Shown: positions 24,301 through 39,000 of the stretch, in pieces
Numbering within the stretch: position 1 is the first letter of the stretch
How the letters are laid out: the number at the start of each line of letters is the position of its first letter
Notes under the pieces: generated by a model
Database searches by the model: none
The model's input: the letters and a program-made list of their open reading frames with translations, nothing else
Told to the model about the DNA's origin: nothing
NCBI GenBank assembly: GCA_036244855.1
Contig: BQKZ01000481.1
Coordinates: forward strand, 86,629-149,313
Length of the DNA: 62,685 nucleotides
DNA from: Temnopleurus reevesii
Lineage: Eukaryota > Echinodermata > Echinoidea > Temnopleuroida > Temnopleuridae
Direction of reading: 5' to 3'
Translations under genes and position numbers: made by a program

Positions 24301-27300
24301 AGTTTCTAACATGATAAAGACAGAGCAACCTCTGGAATATTTTTAAAAAGTTAGACATTGCATGCAGCTGAATCAAAAGTTTTCCTATGGAGGAAAACAT
24401 AAGGATAAAAGACCCTTTTTAAAATCATATACTTAAATTTGCATAATAAAACAAATTTCATGAGGTTGGGAGCTCTGACATTTATATAATTTCACAGTTT
24501 AAGATCCTCTTCCAAGGGGATTATCAATTATCAACCCATCGACTACCAGAACCGGAGTTGTGTTTATAGAACTACACACAAATCTACAAACAACTGGTGA
24601 CCCTCTGCTCGGGGTTTACCATCGAGTGCAAGAAAGGGTCACCAGTTGATTGTAGGGTCTTGCATACCTCTACAAATAGCTTTATAAAACACAACCCAGG
24701 TAGTTGCTGGACAAAGTCTAAAGCAATTACAGAATCCAGTAGTCAATGGGTTGAAAAAAAGACTTAACCTGTTGTAACCTTTGTCTTCACTTTAACCAAT
24801 AACATTTGTCCTTTGATGCAGGTACACATTTTTAAATGTTTTTGCACCAAATTGTTATAATGAATTCTTGTGATTTAATTCCTGTGCATTAATATAACAT
24901 CTACTTTGTATTAATGAATTACAGTCAAACCTGTCTACAGAGGCTACCCCAAGGGAAACAGAAAAAGTGGCCACTGTAGACAGGTGGCCTCTATAGACAG
25001 GTTCTATAGCATTCATTTTCACCTGGTGGGAATCAATTTAACTGGCCACTATAGACAGGTGGTCACTATAGACAGTGGTCATTATAGACAGGTTTGACTG
25101 TATGTATTTAATGTTCAATACTNATGGCAACATCCGGATGGTCCGAGGACAGGGTACAGGGTCAGATTGACCAAGACGGAGCCCAAAGCGGACGAGACAA
25201 ACAGCGATGAGAATCCTCCAACATCCGAGGGTGATGCTGTCAAAAACGAGAACAAAGAAGATGTTGCCAAGGATGGAGCTGATGGGGACAGTTCATCTAA
25301 AGATGAGGTTTCCAAAGATGCAGTCAATGCGGAGGATTCGTCCAAGGATAGTGGTGCCAAAGATCAAACAAAGAAAGAAAATTCAACTAAGGATGGTGTT
25401 GCAGAAGATGAAACTGACAAAGAAAATTCATCTAAGGATGGTGTTGCTAAAGGTGAAACTGACAAAGGAAATTCATCTAAGGATGGTGCTGCCAAAGATC
25501 AAACTGAAAAGGGAAATTCATCTAAGGATGACGGTGCCAAAGATGAAAGTGATAAAGAAGATTCATCTAAGGATGATAGTGTTGCCAAAGATGTGAACGA
25601 TGTCATCAAGGACCAAAATGACAATGATGAAATTCCTGAGGATATTCAACCTCAGGATGAGAATCCCGAAGATGTGCTCCCCAAGGAGGATGCTCCTAAT
25701 CCGGATGTCAAGGAGCTGGATGCGGAGGAGACTGGTGTTACCTTCTCAGGACTGGAGTCAGGCGTGGAGTACATTGCTACCATTGTGACCTTGGATGGAG
25801 AGAGGGAGAGTGAAGGGGTCACCATTCAAGGAAAGACAACAGTCTTGGATTGTAAGTTTATGATATCCAATTACATTGATTTATAGGCCCTTTTTTTTAT
25901 AAAGAAGAAGTTTTGAGTGAGATAAATGAAGAACGCAATCTTACTAGTTAAATAATGGAAGCTGCTGTGATTTATCTCAGAAAATTAAAATATACTGTTT
26001 CAGAAAAGATAAAGTGATATTTAGTTAAGTTAGGACTATTATCTACACCCAACAAGTGATACTGTATGAAATATTATGAATAGGCAATACAGCTTTTTCA
26101 AGATAGAAACTATTATTTAAAATTGTTTTCATTTGAACCCCTGTCTTTTTTTTGTATAGGGCACACTAATTTCTTGTATAAATTTTGTGCAGCAATCTTC
26201 CAAAAGTATTAGGAATTCATGGTATTTATATTGATATGTGGTAGAAACTTTTACTTTAAAAAAGACTTTTGTCTGTTGAAAGAAAACAAAAAATGTGTTG
26301 AATACCCCTGAGAAAAATTACAAATAATTGTTATATTATTTGTCAACATTTCTATCTTCTACCAGACCCAAATCCTGTAGAAAACCTAAGCACCGAGAGC
26401 TCCGTCAAATCAATCATTGTCTCTTGGAGCAGACCTGAAGGCAACGTCACTGGCTACAAGATCACATGCACACCCAATGGCAAGTCACATGATCAATGTG
26501 ATGAAGAATCAGGTGACCAAGAACAGTCAGGTGATCAGAAGGCTGATAGTGAAACAGGGGAACAGGAGAAGGAAGACCAGAGAGAGAAGATTGATGATGA
26601 TGATGACTCTGCGACCGATAGAGGGGAGGAATCAGGTGATAAATCAAGTGACGATAGGGAGAAGTCAGGTGACCAAGTAGAGAAGTCAGGTGATCAAGCA
26701 CAGAAGTCAGGTGATCAGGCAGAAAAGTCAGGTGACCAAGCAGATAACAAGACTGTTGAGGAAACCAAAGAAACCAAAGAGGAAGATACAAAGAAGGAAT
26801 CGGAAGAAGAGAAGAACGCAAGAACAGAAGAAAAAGAGAAGGAAAAGGAAGCATCTGGGGAGAAGGAAGAAGTACAAGATGATTCTGCCGATCAGAAAGA
26901 AAAGTCTGATGACCCTGAAAAGGACCCTGCTGCGAAATCCAATGATATAGATGAAAGCAAGTACTTGGACCCTAACCATGATTCAGCTGCTGAATCCAAT
27001 GACAGCACTACAGGAGATGTGTCAGGTGATGCAGGGTCAGGTGACACACCACATGACCAAGCCAGTGAATCTACAGCAGGTGATGAAGGATATAGGTCGG
27101 GCTCAGCAGCGGAAGAGGAGGTGAGGGTCGTGGACGTGGACAAGACGAGCTTGACCATGTCCAGTCTGAAGTCAAACACGGGTTACACCATCACGGTGAT
27201 CACGCTCAACGGTCAGCTTGAGAGTGGACCGGTCACCGTGGATGCTTGGACGTTAGAGCCAGAAAGTGAGTCAGTGATAGCTAGCACACTTGCTTTATCT

Positions 27301-30300
27301 CAATCATCGTTTCACTCCTGTTTATGTAATCTTACCGCTTCTCTATGTCACAGATATTCAGCAGCATGCACATTTCTCTTCTTGATCTTAAGTCATCTCC
27401 TGTAGATACATGTTCATGTATCAGCCAGTATGCCTTTCTCAATTTAGTTTCTAGGGATGCCAACCCTAGAGAATAGATATTGCATTTGAATGCAGAACAT
27501 GAATGTCAGAATCAGCTGTCATATTTTCATCTGCAATTGAATCAACATACTGCATTCTTTAATGGCTAGGAAATTTTGGTTTAGCTATTTCAAACACATT
27601 CTGCTTTCAAATGATGTCATTCTTTTGTAGATTTTGCATCAGTTTGTGTATTCCACAGAACTATTTTGCACAAGTACACTGTACATTGTAGTCTTGTATA
27701 TGGTCTTCTATTTGTTCTGCATTTTTTCTCTAGATATTTTATCATAAATTTCTAGATTTGTGATGTACATGTAGTTTTTATCTATGATGTGTAGAGTATA
27801 TTCTCAATGTATATTTTTCATATTTCTCTCTCAAGATAATTTGTCCTTTTATGGCTTGTTTTCTACTTTGTCCTTGAGGGTGTGAATAGTTCTAACCTGC
27901 CTGGTTTTTATGACGGCTGAATAATTCTTCGGATACAAAACAGATTATGCTTGAGATAAAGGGTGATAAGGGCATACATCACAGTCATTTTTTGTGTTCT
28001 TCCAGCAATTATTATATCATTTAGGCAGCTCAGTTTCAGATCTTTTTCGATCAGTCAAACAAAATGTAAGATATCATCATTTTTTCAATGTCGTACTCTG
28101 CAGTTCAACATCAACATTTTTCTGAATAAATTTTAGTATATATGTGAAACATTGAGTTTATTTTGTCATCATAAAATTATACCATTCATAGTTGTTTTTA
28201 TTATCCATTTTTCATCTTCCATCATATATATGTACATTTGTAGATATGGCACATGCATATGTACATTTACATTTTTGTCACTTCTTGTCAATATTGGTAT
28301 GTGAACTCTCTATGCATTGAATTTTGTTCATATATTTTCTGTTCAATCACTGACTTTTTTCATATTCCTACCATATTGACCACCTGCAATTGTGTCTATT
28401 TTTTTGCTTTAATTTTTCTTCATGTTCATTTCTTTAGAGTATATATTTGGTAACACACATGCTTTTCTTTTCTCTTACATTATGCACCATACTAATCTAA
28501 ACTCATCTTTTTATCACAGAGTTTGATCAAACCACCTGTCATTGTGTGGATGTGAAGCACCATAAATCTAGCTGTAGACTTTTTCTGCACAGTTGTTAAC
28601 ACGATAATGTAGTTCTTAATACCTCAACTAGTGTGTTGAAAATTATTATGTACATACAGTACAATGTTTGTTTGCAAAAATAGGCAGCTTCTGCCCACTT
28701 TTCAAATACTTATTATGCAAGGGCTGAAACAGATACATATACTGTCTATTGAACTTGCTTGCAAAGACATGACATGTATTTGTTGCTTTGAAATACATAT
28801 ACAGGTACATGTACTGTAAAAAGTCAAATGGTTTAATCTTTTATCCTAACATGTGTGGCATTATTATGAAGGGATGTAACTCCAAAACTTTCTTTCAATG
28901 AGTCCAAAATATTAAGGTTTATATGGAATTTTCTTTTGATTTTCAGTCTGTTTAAACTTTAAGATGTCACTTTTTAGTATTGAGTCTTTTGATTGATAAG
29001 TCTAGAAAATATTTAAACTTTGAATAGGATTTCTTTACAATATCAACGGTTTTGAATGACAAATTTTCAGAAAAATTAATCAAGTGTAACAGAGTTTTAA
29101 CATAATGAATTACAATCAATTTTCCCAGGACCTCATACTGTAGTAGATTAAAAACTGGAGTGAGGTTTAAAATAAAGAACAAAGGATGTTCCAAAATAAT
29201 GACCATTTTCATAATAAAACCATGATAACCTCTTGATAATAACAAAACTTTTGAATATAATAATTTTATCCTAGGGCCTCATCCCGTAGTAGATGCCAAA
29301 CTGGAGTGTGAGGTCACCACTATCGCTGTCACTTGGAAGAAGCCAGAATCAGGAACGATGACGGCATACCGAGTCACTTGTCTCACAAAGGAGGAGGTCG
29401 AGAAGGAGAAGGAGCGGAAGGAAAAAGAAGGTAAGACAATAAATTTATTATAACAACTTGTCTCACAAAGGAAGAGGTCGAGAAGGAGAATAAACAAAAA
29501 TAAATGAAGATACATGTAGGACATTGACATGTTTAAAATATCATTAGCAAAATGTTAGAAGAATCTTGAACATTGAGATCACAGCCATCGCTTTCACTTG
29601 GAAGCAGCCGACTTCGAGAACCATGAGGGCATACAGGGTAATGTGTCTCACAAAGGAGGGGGTTGAGAAGGAGAAGGAGCGGAAAGAAAACGAAAGTAAG
29701 ATATGGACATGCTAATAATATCATTAGCAAAATGTTAGGAGAATCTTGAACAATGATGACTTCACTTGTCTTTAATGTTTTATGCTTCTGAGTGGTCCTT
29801 GTAGTTACATACATGTAGGCCTAGGAGATGCTTTTCGAAATTTGCGATCAATCGCAAGTTTCAGTTGATCGGACAGCGCCAATCAAAATTGTTTCATAAA
29901 TGTTTTAAGATAAGCACAAATAAAAATGTGCTTTTTAATTTTGAAACGATTTGCAGTAAATTTCTAGGAAGTTACAATTGATTGCAAATTGCAGTTGATC
30001 TGTATGTTTGTCTTGACGCACAAATTATATTTTCCATGCGAATCAATGAATCAGGAAAAGTGGAGGGCGCCAAAGATGACCCTTTAGAAAATGAAGAGTT
30101 ATGGGTTACCATAGAGATCAGAGCTGATTTCTTTATGACAAAGTTCTTTTGATATCTGCTAAGATATCAACATAGATATCAACATAAGATGGGAATTGTT
30201 TCTGTGAGCTATCACGTATAACATTGTCTCCTTTTTTTCTCCTTTATTCATCAGGTAATGACCAACAAGAAAAAGAGGATGAGCCAGAAGAAAATGAAGA

Positions 30301-32960
30301 GTTAGGTGTTACTAAGGAGATCAGAGCGGATGTCTTTACAACAAAGTTCTTTGACCTCGACCCTGATATGGAGCACACTGTGCGGATTTGGACATTACTG
30401 GACGGAGCAGAGAGTGAGATGGTGGAGTTGACTGATAAGACAAGTGAGTTGAATTGAAAGGAGCAGTTCTATAAAATAGATGTGTATCTCATTAATTGAA
30501 AATGCATTCGATAAAACAAAATAGAAAAGGGTATAATGGTATTTCTACATACAGTAGTTGCTACTCCTTACCCCACAAAATGTTAATTCCCTACAATCAG
30601 TGAAGCAACAATTGTACCTTATGAAATTATTATATTAGTAATGGATTATTCCTTCAATTTTGCTTTAATAACATGTGCAGTGCTGGAAATTCATATCTAT
30701 CTTTGCTTTTTTTACAAAGTAATTTTTTAATCAATAATTAGTACTCATGAAGTATGATTACCAAGTTTGTATCTTTACTTATTCCTTCCATTTTTCTTTT
30801 ATGAATTTCAGAACCTGATATCAAGGAAACAGGTGAGTTAAATCAACAGATGTGGATTGATTAATTGCACTGCCAATAATTAAAGCTTTTTTCTAACAAA
30901 ATGTTAAAGTATTTTACAATGTTCTGATTTATTTAAAGTTCATTTGAATATGACATTGCTACGTAATATTATTTTGCACCTTAAGCAAGAATGGATTGAA
31001 AATCATGAAAACTCTCTTTTATGCTAATATGTGTAAGTCAAAATTAAAATTATACATGATAGATACATGTATGTTTCACATCTTTAAGGCAAATGATGAA
31101 TACAATTTTGAATACAACATTTAATATTACATCTAATGTAACCATGTTGTCCCTCTGTCATAATTGTAATTACAGAATTAAATATTCACTAAGTTAAATG
31201 AGAAGGAAAGTTTACAAAGCTGTAGGTACGTGTTCTTGAAAGTGCAATATGTTATAACCTTTATCTTTCAGAGGGTGAATGGACGGTGACTGTCGTCACC
31301 CATGAGGACTCCAAGCCATCCCATAATGCCTTAGTGGAGCTGGTGGTTTATGGGAAGGACGGTAAATCCGATGCCCTCCTGCTTAACAAGGACAGACGAG
31401 AGGAAGGGTGCTTTGACGCCGGCAAGACCGAGAGCTTTGATGTAAGTCTGATCTTTGCCAATTTTCTATCAAATTAAGATTATATCAAACATGCAACCAC
31501 CTGGACATAAAGTAGTGTCCTTCATTTTATTAGAACAAGATAGCAGTAAATCTTCACAAAACTTATCTCATATACATTTTTTATAAAACCACAACAAAAC
31601 TATTCTCAGATCAGTCAGTAATTACTTTTCATAAGAATATAATGAAGAAAGCAAGAGCAAGATTGCTCAAATAAACCCTAAATTTATGTACAGTATAGTT
31701 TATTTAACTGAAGAGAAGTGTGCTCACTTCTAAAGATGTTCTTGTTAAACATCTGTTTTCTTTTATTATATTATTCTTTATATTTGAATTTATATTGTGT
31801 TGTTCTTTGGGATTACTTTTCACCTTACAAACAATGTATAGACCAGTAATCATACAAATATAGGTGGATTTGAAAAAAATCCCTTTAGAGGAAAAAATAA
31901 TGATGAGAAACATAGCAGTCAGAATGTTGACGAACTACATGTATCTGCATGAAAACAATTAGATAAGACTTTTGTTATGAGTTCCTTCGTCATTGATGCA
32001 TAAACGATATTATTATCTCTGACCTATACAGATTCAAGTTGGCTACATTGGAGACATTTACAAGATTCGTATCGGCTATCATGATGATGAATCATGGGAA
32101 GGCTGGCATCTCAAAGAGGTATGTGCATAATTTACATATAATTTAATCTGTGGTTCTGTGTGGTTCTCATGAATTCAGAACTTTTATAGTGCAATCATTA
32201 AAAACTCAGATGAATTGCACTTTTATTTCAAGTAATTGAGCGCCAGGAGCACCCAGCTGAGGCGAAGACCGGCGCTATACAATCATCATAATCTATTTCT
32301 ATTTTACATAAGCTCAATATTGATAGCTACATTTATGTCTTAGGGGGATATTTGAAGAAAAATTATTAACCTAAAAGTCTATATGTTCTCATTTCTTTTA
32401 AACAAGCCATGAATCATAATGTAACGAGGAGCCCCGCCGGCCAGCGGCTGTCCGGGAGTCAAACCCGGGACCTCTCGCATACGAAGCGAGAATCCTGCCA
32501 CTAGACGGGGGCCCTCCGTCCAAGAAACAATCACCAACACGCCAGACGAACGACGAACGACTCGAAACCACGTTCAGTTTAGGTTGAAATCATATAAATT
32601 GTCTTTATTGACAGAGTCCGCAAAATCGACGAAAGTAAATTATCACAAAATAAGTACATCGAAATTAAGGGTTAATATCCCCGGGCTGGGCTGGCCCAAC
32701 TAAACTGGAACGGAAAAAGGAGATGCTCAACGAAACCAGAACCGAAAAAGAGCCCCGACCGCTCGTCCCACTCCCATTTTATCCCTTTCCAGACTCTTCG
32801 CATCCCTTCCAAAAACAAATCACTTCGCCCCTAATTAGTTACATGTCCTAATCAAGGATTAATTGCCTTCCTGCGTAACGACCTTGGTAACACTTTTCCT
32901 CCGACCACGCCCTCATCTCGTTCACCATATTCTCTACCACTACACACACCAGGGATCCCT

Positions 32961-33014
<54 letters not shown>

Positions 33015-36000
33015 CAAACACACACCCACTAGCCCCAGTCCATCCCAACACACACCCCGTCTCTCAACCTGCCCTCCTATTGCGCCTGCGCAACTTCTTC
33101 ATCTCATACACACACACACACACACACACACATTCAGCACATCTCTCAACCTATCCCTGCACACACCCTCTAAATCTAAGTACCGCCCACAACAACTCTC
33201 ATCTGCATACACAACACCTATATCTCTCACCACGCACCTTCCGTTCTTAATACTCTCGCTCCGCCCCTCAGCATACTCACAACCCCCCTCTCATTCATGG
33301 ATTATGTTACCGAAGGTCGCCACGCAGGAATTCAAATCTCTGCTCATTAATTATTCTACAACCTAACAAGAGCCAGCCCACGCCCAAGAATACCCTCAGA
33401 ATGTGAACCACGTGCCTGTTCAATACTTGACACAATTTCAGGCACGCAATCAACATCCGTTCATGAATCCAAGACATGCAATAACATTCGTATTTTCCCA
33501 AACATGCCATAAGATACCTTTTGCTGTCGTACAATCATGCGCAGAGCTGCCAACCGAAATCCATATTTTTCTCCTATTTTACTTGCTTTTGGAGTACATT
33601 ATTATTTGGCAATCAGTAATTAAGTAAGACATTGTTATGTCCACAATACCACCTTTTTGTCTCCTTGAATCAATGGCATCAGCTGGAAAGCATCTGGAAG
33701 CTATTTATAAGATTGAGAGGTATGCCATTTTGTATAGCAGCAAAACATTCATTCGGTGGATGAAAAAGCATTTTTATGGGAGAAACAGGTGTGTTGGTTT
33801 ATATTCTTCTTCGCCTGTAAACTGATCTTGAATATCTATTCAATTCAACACTCCCTTGCTATGTGTAATAGAGTTGAAATGTGGAAAGGAATCCCTACTG
33901 GTTGGCAGCTATGCATGCAACATTCATGACCCAGTGCATAAATTATAATACTAATGATCTAACCCAACATAAATGTCTCATTGTTAAGCTGACCCAATTA
34001 AAAACAATAACACTTCAATCAAGTACAATAAATAAAACTACTACACTGCCGTAGAAACTGCCCCGCTATAGCAACAGAATATTTTGATAACAACCTCAAA
34101 AACCTAGATATTAATTTCTGGATTTTTTGTGTTATAAGCAATTTTGTTGTTTTCTAAAGCCTGATATCAGTTCTATCATAATTTTACCTGTAAATTGAGG
34201 GTTCTATTTTATTATTTTGGAAGGATGTTGTGAGATATTGAAAGATGTTTTGATATTTTGATATTTTTATACTTTATTATTCATACATTAAGTTCTATAA
34301 TTTTCATCATTATTACACACTTCACTTTCATGAGATTCTTTTTTTTACCAATTTACAAACAAGTTCATTCCTTTTGTCAACCATAATGTTTTGAAGGTCT
34401 GAGGCTAAATCTATTTACTTTCATTTAATTTGTAATACATCTAGGTTCAAATGGAGGACAAACACACAAAGGAGAAACTGGATTTCACCTTTGACCGATG
34501 GATGGACAGAGGCCAAGATGACCAGGATGTCTTTAGAGAACTACCGGTCAAGAAAGAGGACAAGGAATCATTGCCAGGTAAAGAAATTCTTTTCATTTGT
34601 GGACATGGAGTGAGGCCTAGGTTAGAAAAATGCATTTACAGCATGAACATTGTCGTCATCTTTATCATCATCATCGCTGCCATCATCCGAACAACCACCG
34701 TATGCATTATAATAATCATCATGTCCATCATCATCATCATCATCATCATCATATTCCTCATCATCACCATCAACATCGTCGTCATCATCATTAACACCAT
34801 CATCATCAACACCATCACCATCATCACCATCGTCATCATCATCATCATCATCATGACCATCACCATGACCAACATCACCACCATCATCACCATCACCACT
34901 ATGATCATCATCATCCTCATCATCATCATCCTCATCATCATCATCATCATCATCATCATTATCAAGATCATCATTACTGCTACCATCACAACTTTTCTCT
35001 TCACCACCACCATCATCATTGCCATCAACATTATTATCATCATCATGATCATCATAATGGTTGCTGTCGTCATCACCATCATTCAATTCCCAACACTATC
35101 ATCACTATTTGCTTCATAATCACCATGCCATTGCCTCGAAATCACCATCCCATTAGTATCACCATCATAATTATCACTATAATCACATGGACCACTGGAC
35201 TCACAGGACGAAATACATTCATTTGAACCAGGAAACATTTGATATATGACAGTTTACAACTATTTTTGTCCTTATTCTTGTTATACCTCAGAAATTAGAG
35301 TCTACCAAAAACCCAGTTGAAGATAACCAAGAGCTGGGTTACGTCAAATGTGATATACATGCATATAACTTTGTCCATTTATTCTCTCTCTCTCTCTCTC
35401 TCTCTTGCGTCCTCACAGTTGAAGTCTACCACATCTCAGTAAACACCGGTGACCGATGGGCGTCTTACACCGACGCACCCCTGTGGGTCATTCTCCACGG
35501 TGAAAATGGAGACACGGGCAAGAGAGTGCTCTTTAAATCAGTTGACAAGGATGACAAGTTCTTGCAGAATCAGGTAAGATACAATCCTTATCGTTATGAG
35601 TTGCTCAATCGCATTTTAAGTCTACCATATTTTCATACACACCGGTGACCGCTGGGCATCTTACACAGACGCACCCCTGTGTCATTCTCCATGGTGAAAA
35701 TGGGGACACGGGCAAGAGAGTGCTCTATAAATCAGTCGATAAGGACAACAAGTTCTTGCAGAATCAGGTATGATACAACCCTCAATGTTTGAAGAGGGCA
35801 CTTAAAAATTACAGCATAAAGTGTCTTATTATTAGATTCTTAACATGAGGTGCTGTTGTATAATATGCTTTCTTGAATGTTTGATATTTATTCATCCCAC
35901 TTTTGGAAGTTTCTTTCTACTCTTTTTGAAGTAGAATCTTTTGTATATTTTAACTAAATATGTGGACGTGCTCTTACATGCTTTGATTTGGCGACAGTGG

Positions 36001-39000
36001 GAGATAAGTCAACACTTATCAACACATAATTTGTACCTCAGCATTTTTTTTGTTTTTGTACCATATATTATGATGTGCATTATTCTACCATCTGTCATCA
36101 GCCCATCAGCCCAGGGGCCATGGGCCTGGTCATAATAGTAAACCAACACTTATAAAGGCTTGATGAAATAGTTACTTCATCATTGTAATCATTATAATTG
36201 GTTGTTAAATTCTTTGTTCAGGTGGACACTTTCAAGTTAGAAGCAGTGTCTCTGGGTGAAGTCAGCATGCTTGAGATTGGCCACAATGAAAAAGGATATG
36301 GTAAGGATGGCTCTATTAATATTCCTGAACTTATTGGCAGTATGTTAAAGTATGTAGATAGGGGTTGTGTTTCATAAAGCTATGCATATATTTATGCATT
36401 AAAGGCTGTTGGTCTTTTCTCAGGTGCAATTTAGTGCCTGCTGTTATCATTGTGTGCAGGAAAGGATCACTAGTCTTTCGTGGAGTCTTGCCTACCTCTA
36501 TGAACAGCTTTATGAAACAAATCCCTGGTTTACAGCAAAATATGTTGTGAAAACCTGCAATAATCTCAATGTCGTTTGATGAGTGAAAAAGTAGAGAGCA
36601 TCACAGGGCATTGTTAAGCATAAAAATATATATGCATTCCATAACTATAGCAATTGTGATAGAAAAGTTGCATTTATGTATCGTTCTTTACATTATGCTT
36701 ATAGTTTGTTCATGTATCCTTAAAGAAGGTTAAAGGGAAGACTTTCTATCTATATATTCCAGCTAAACTTTACTTTTTTACTTTTTGCTATCCTTAATTA
36801 TGTTTCCATCTTCTTTCATTATCAGGTGCTGGAGTGTACATCGATCATGTGGCAGTAAGAGAGGGAGAGAATGCAGAGGAGGAGTATCTATTCCCTATTA
36901 ATAACTGGCTTGACGATCATGTAGGAGACAAGAAAACACATAGGCAACTCAAACCAATAGGTGAGAGCAAATACTAATTTTTTTTATTTATTAATTAATT
37001 TATTATCCTTCTTCAAAACATATATGTATTGTACAATGAACAATATACAAGTGTAAATGTGTACGGTAATAACTTCCAGAGTAAAGCCCTGGTCACATAG
37101 GGCCCCGGGAGCAACACAATTCAATATGACTCTTTGTTCGAAGGCAGTTAACTGTGTTGAGTCGTGTTGCTTATGTGACCAGAGCATTAGGAAGAAAGAT
37201 GAGGTGACCGGTGAAGCAAAGCTTGTAAGTACACTGCAGGTCCCTCGTATCGAAAGTATATTACATGGCCTAATACATAATATGGAAATTACTACAAAAA
37301 AGGAGGAAGATTTGTAGCCTGCACACAGGCTACTTACTCTAAATCAAAACTACAACAAATGATGGACAAAGACATTGTATACTGTTGACATATATACAAG
37401 TATACAATGTGGATGTAAACACTTGTTAAAACAGGCGAGACAATGAAAAAAGAGAAGCTAGAGTACATTAGATAGTGAGAGAGAAAGATAAAAAGAGGAA
37501 AAGAAATGAGAGGAAAAATAAATTAATCCAAGGAAGCCGCTTAAGTTTCTAAATAATGATACTGTGAGTTGGCCCTGCCTGACATAAACTTATGATGCAT
37601 ATTATGAATTATAAAGGGACAATCGTTTATAAAATCTTATTTGTCCTTATCCTTCAAAAGTATCATTGACTCTTCCAAACTACTTAATATATCCCTTTGC
37701 AAGTGGATTTATAGTCAATTTAGGTAAATTGAGACACTTGGTTATTTTTCAGTATTGTAAACTTTAATCATACTGTAAACTACAAATTCTCCCTTTGTTT
37801 GTTATGATGATAGCCATGATTGTGGTTTCTTCTTCTTTCTAAGAGAATGTATGAAAATATTGGAAACTTATATTCTCTTCTCAATGAATTATATATTTCA
37901 ATTGTATATCATTTGTATTTTACAGGCAAGCAATCAACCAAAGAAAAAAAGGAGACAGATGACGACAATAAACCCCAATCAAGTGAGTATTCTTCCCTGA
38001 ACGAATAATTGTCTTAATATGCGTGGAGGTAATATAGTCTAGTGATTTGATTATAGGATCATGGGTTGGAATTCTGTTGTAGCACTTATTAACTTTGGCC
38101 AAAAAAAAATTATCCATAATTGCTACTTTCCCCAAGTGCACCTGTAGAAAACAATTGTTTTACAGAGGATTTAGCTGTTCCCACCGAACAGGTGACAAAC
38201 TATGAAGAGTGTTTATCACACTTATTTTCGAATGGGGGGAACCAATTAAAGTGGCATTACGGGTCGTCGGTATAGACAGATGGTCACTAAGATAGGTTTG
38301 ACTATATTATTATAATTATTATAGTTCATGGAATGTTACACATGTACATTGTATTGCCTACTCTGGCATAGAGAAATGTCATAGATATCACATTGGATAA
38401 TGTTGGTTTACATCCCACCGCTGCCACCAGTGTAAAAAGTTAATAACTTGTGGACTCATCCAAACTCCCTACTTTTTGATGAAATAAAACACTCCATAGT
38501 GAATCTTACATTGGGTTAATGAAGAGCTAACTTTAAGATGTTGGTCCCATGACAAGTTTCCTTTTTAATGTGTCCTTATTTTTCAACAGAGGGTAACTGG
38601 ACAGTGTTCACCAAGATCAATGTGGATTCCCCAATGTCCTTCCAAGCTAATCTCTACCTGACAGTGTATGATGGAATCTCATCGTCAAGACCGCATCAGA
38701 TCAACCTGGAGGATGGTTATATCCCAGGAGAGGAGAAAGAAACCTCAGTAAGTTGTTGGTTTGATTTAATTTGATTTGATTTGATTAGAGTGGATTAGAT
38801 TGGATTGATTCAATCTGATAACTTATGCTTGTATATCACATCTTATCAAATCTGATTTGATTTTGATTTGGTTTTATGATTTGTGGTGGAATCTTGTAAT
38901 CAAGACCGCATCAAATCAACGCCAAGGATGGTTATATCCCGGGAGAAGAGAAAGAAACCATGGTAAGTTATTAGTTGGATTTTACATGATTTGGTTGAAT

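Larger units (their letters stand above)
32420..33645. mobile_element. GC-rich 1.2-kb insertion, candidate solo LTR or composite retroelement
   Basis: Composition changes sharply at 32420, from AT-rich intron to GC- and C-rich sequence, and returns to AT-rich at about 33640. The block starts TGTAACGAGG and ends GTTATGTCCACA (TG...CA ends). On the minus strand an AATAAA lies near 32600-32610 and a tRNA-like sequence lies at the far end. It also contains two (CA)n runs. No coding frame resembling a retroelement protein was found, and target-site duplication is not clear (ATAA versus ATAC). The boundaries are my best guess. Confidence 0.45.

Noticed and set aside
25123..25851. Exon 23 as a pseudogene because it lacks its start
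   Set aside because: The rest is intact over 240 codons with a good donor; loss at the N join is more likely.
26462..26979. Leu/Ser/Pro-rich and Phe-rich minus-strand frames
   Set aside because: Antisense shadows of the SGDQ and Lys/Glu repeats of exon 24.
28510..28640. Acceptor-like TTTATCACAG followed by an open frame with several Cys
   Set aside because: No compatible donor before the in-frame stop, and no similarity to FN3, IQ or PLAT.
32427..32515. Functional tRNA gene
   Set aside because: The acceptor stem does not pair and the anticodon position conflicts with the tRNA-Pro-like body; it lies at the edge of an insertion.
34451..35119. Long open frames on both strands (poly-Ile, poly-Asp, poly-Met) after exon 30
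   Set aside because: They are translations of a CAT/ATC microsatellite. Only the first 127 bases belong to a real exon.
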